From Lutibacter sp. (lineage in GTDB: Bacteria > Bacteroidota > Bacteroidia > Flavobacteriales > Flavobacteriaceae): DNA of 6,098 nt. The DNA is taken from assembly GCA_003516285.1 (NCBI GenBank), contig DPCK01000039.1, forward strand, positions 76,726-82,823, in the 5' to 3' direction. The notes below the pieces were generated by a model that saw only the letters and a list, made by a program, of their open reading frames with translations, ran no database searches and was not told the DNA's origin. Shown here piece after piece: positions 6,063 through 6,098 of the stretch. The position numbers and the translations under genes were made by a program. How positions within the stretch are numbered: the stretch's first letter is position 1; every line of letters begins with the position of its first letter.

Positions 6063-6098
6063 CATTTTCATCATATTATTAGGATTTACTACTTTGCT
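6052..6098 (+). CDS. Start of the next Bat gene, probably batC (3'-truncated)
   Basis: An ATG at 6052 lies inside the last codons of batB, and its frame stays open to the window edge for 15 complete codons. The translation MKNSIFIILLGFTTL has a short basic N-terminus followed by a hydrophobic core, which is a Sec signal peptide or N-terminal anchor. In Bacteroidota Bat clusters the gene after batB is usually batC, a tetratricopeptide-repeat protein exported or anchored in the membrane, and the signal peptide agrees with that. No TPR sequence is inside the window, so the identity rests on gene order. The 11-base overlap with batB suggests coupled translation. Confidence 0.75.
   Translation, partial: MKNSIFIILLGFTTL

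Overview
The window is AT-rich DNA (G+C by eye somewhere in the mid-30s percent) from a member of the Bacteroidota, most likely the Flavobacteriia. The signs are the gene order, the protein style (Lys/Ile/Asn-rich), AT-rich gaps without Shine-Dalgarno sequences, and A-rich tracts before most start codons. All genes lie on the + strand. I see no RNA genes, insertion sequences, CRISPR arrays or convincing terminators.

Layout: (1) positions 1-72 hold the last 23 codons of an unidentified gene. (2) 111-854 is a complete LpxH-type UDP-2,3-diacylglucosamine diphosphatase (lipid A pathway) with all the metallophosphoesterase motifs. (3) 970-6098 is the front part of a Bat (Bacteroides aerotolerance) gene cluster: a MoxR-family AAA+ ATPase (970-1977), a DUF58 protein with a von Willebrand factor A (VWA)-like fold (2065-2937), a signal-peptide and single-TM protein of 303 residues with a BatD-like N-terminal half (3039-3950), batA (3937-4944), batB (5028-6062), and the first 15 codons of the next gene, expected to be batC (6052-).

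How the genes fit together: MoxR ATPases are thought to act as chaperone-like remodelers of VWA partners. Three VWA or VWA-like proteins follow moxR, and each keeps a complete MIDAS metal site. The positive-inside rule puts the BatA and BatB VWA domains in the periplasm, while MoxR and the DUF58 protein should be cytosolic. The 303-residue protein has a domain on each side of the inner membrane and could connect the two. The physiological role of the system is not settled; aerotolerance and envelope-stress roles have been reported in other bacteria.

Two gene junctions overlap by 11-14 bases. The remaining gaps are 83-115 bases inside the cluster. Two of those gaps contain degenerate 8-bp repeats related to TTGTTTAA, and one also has a four-copy 7-bp repeat. 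This is a known type of locus rather than a new system. The repeats, the bridging protein and the cross-membrane layout are the points most worth following up.
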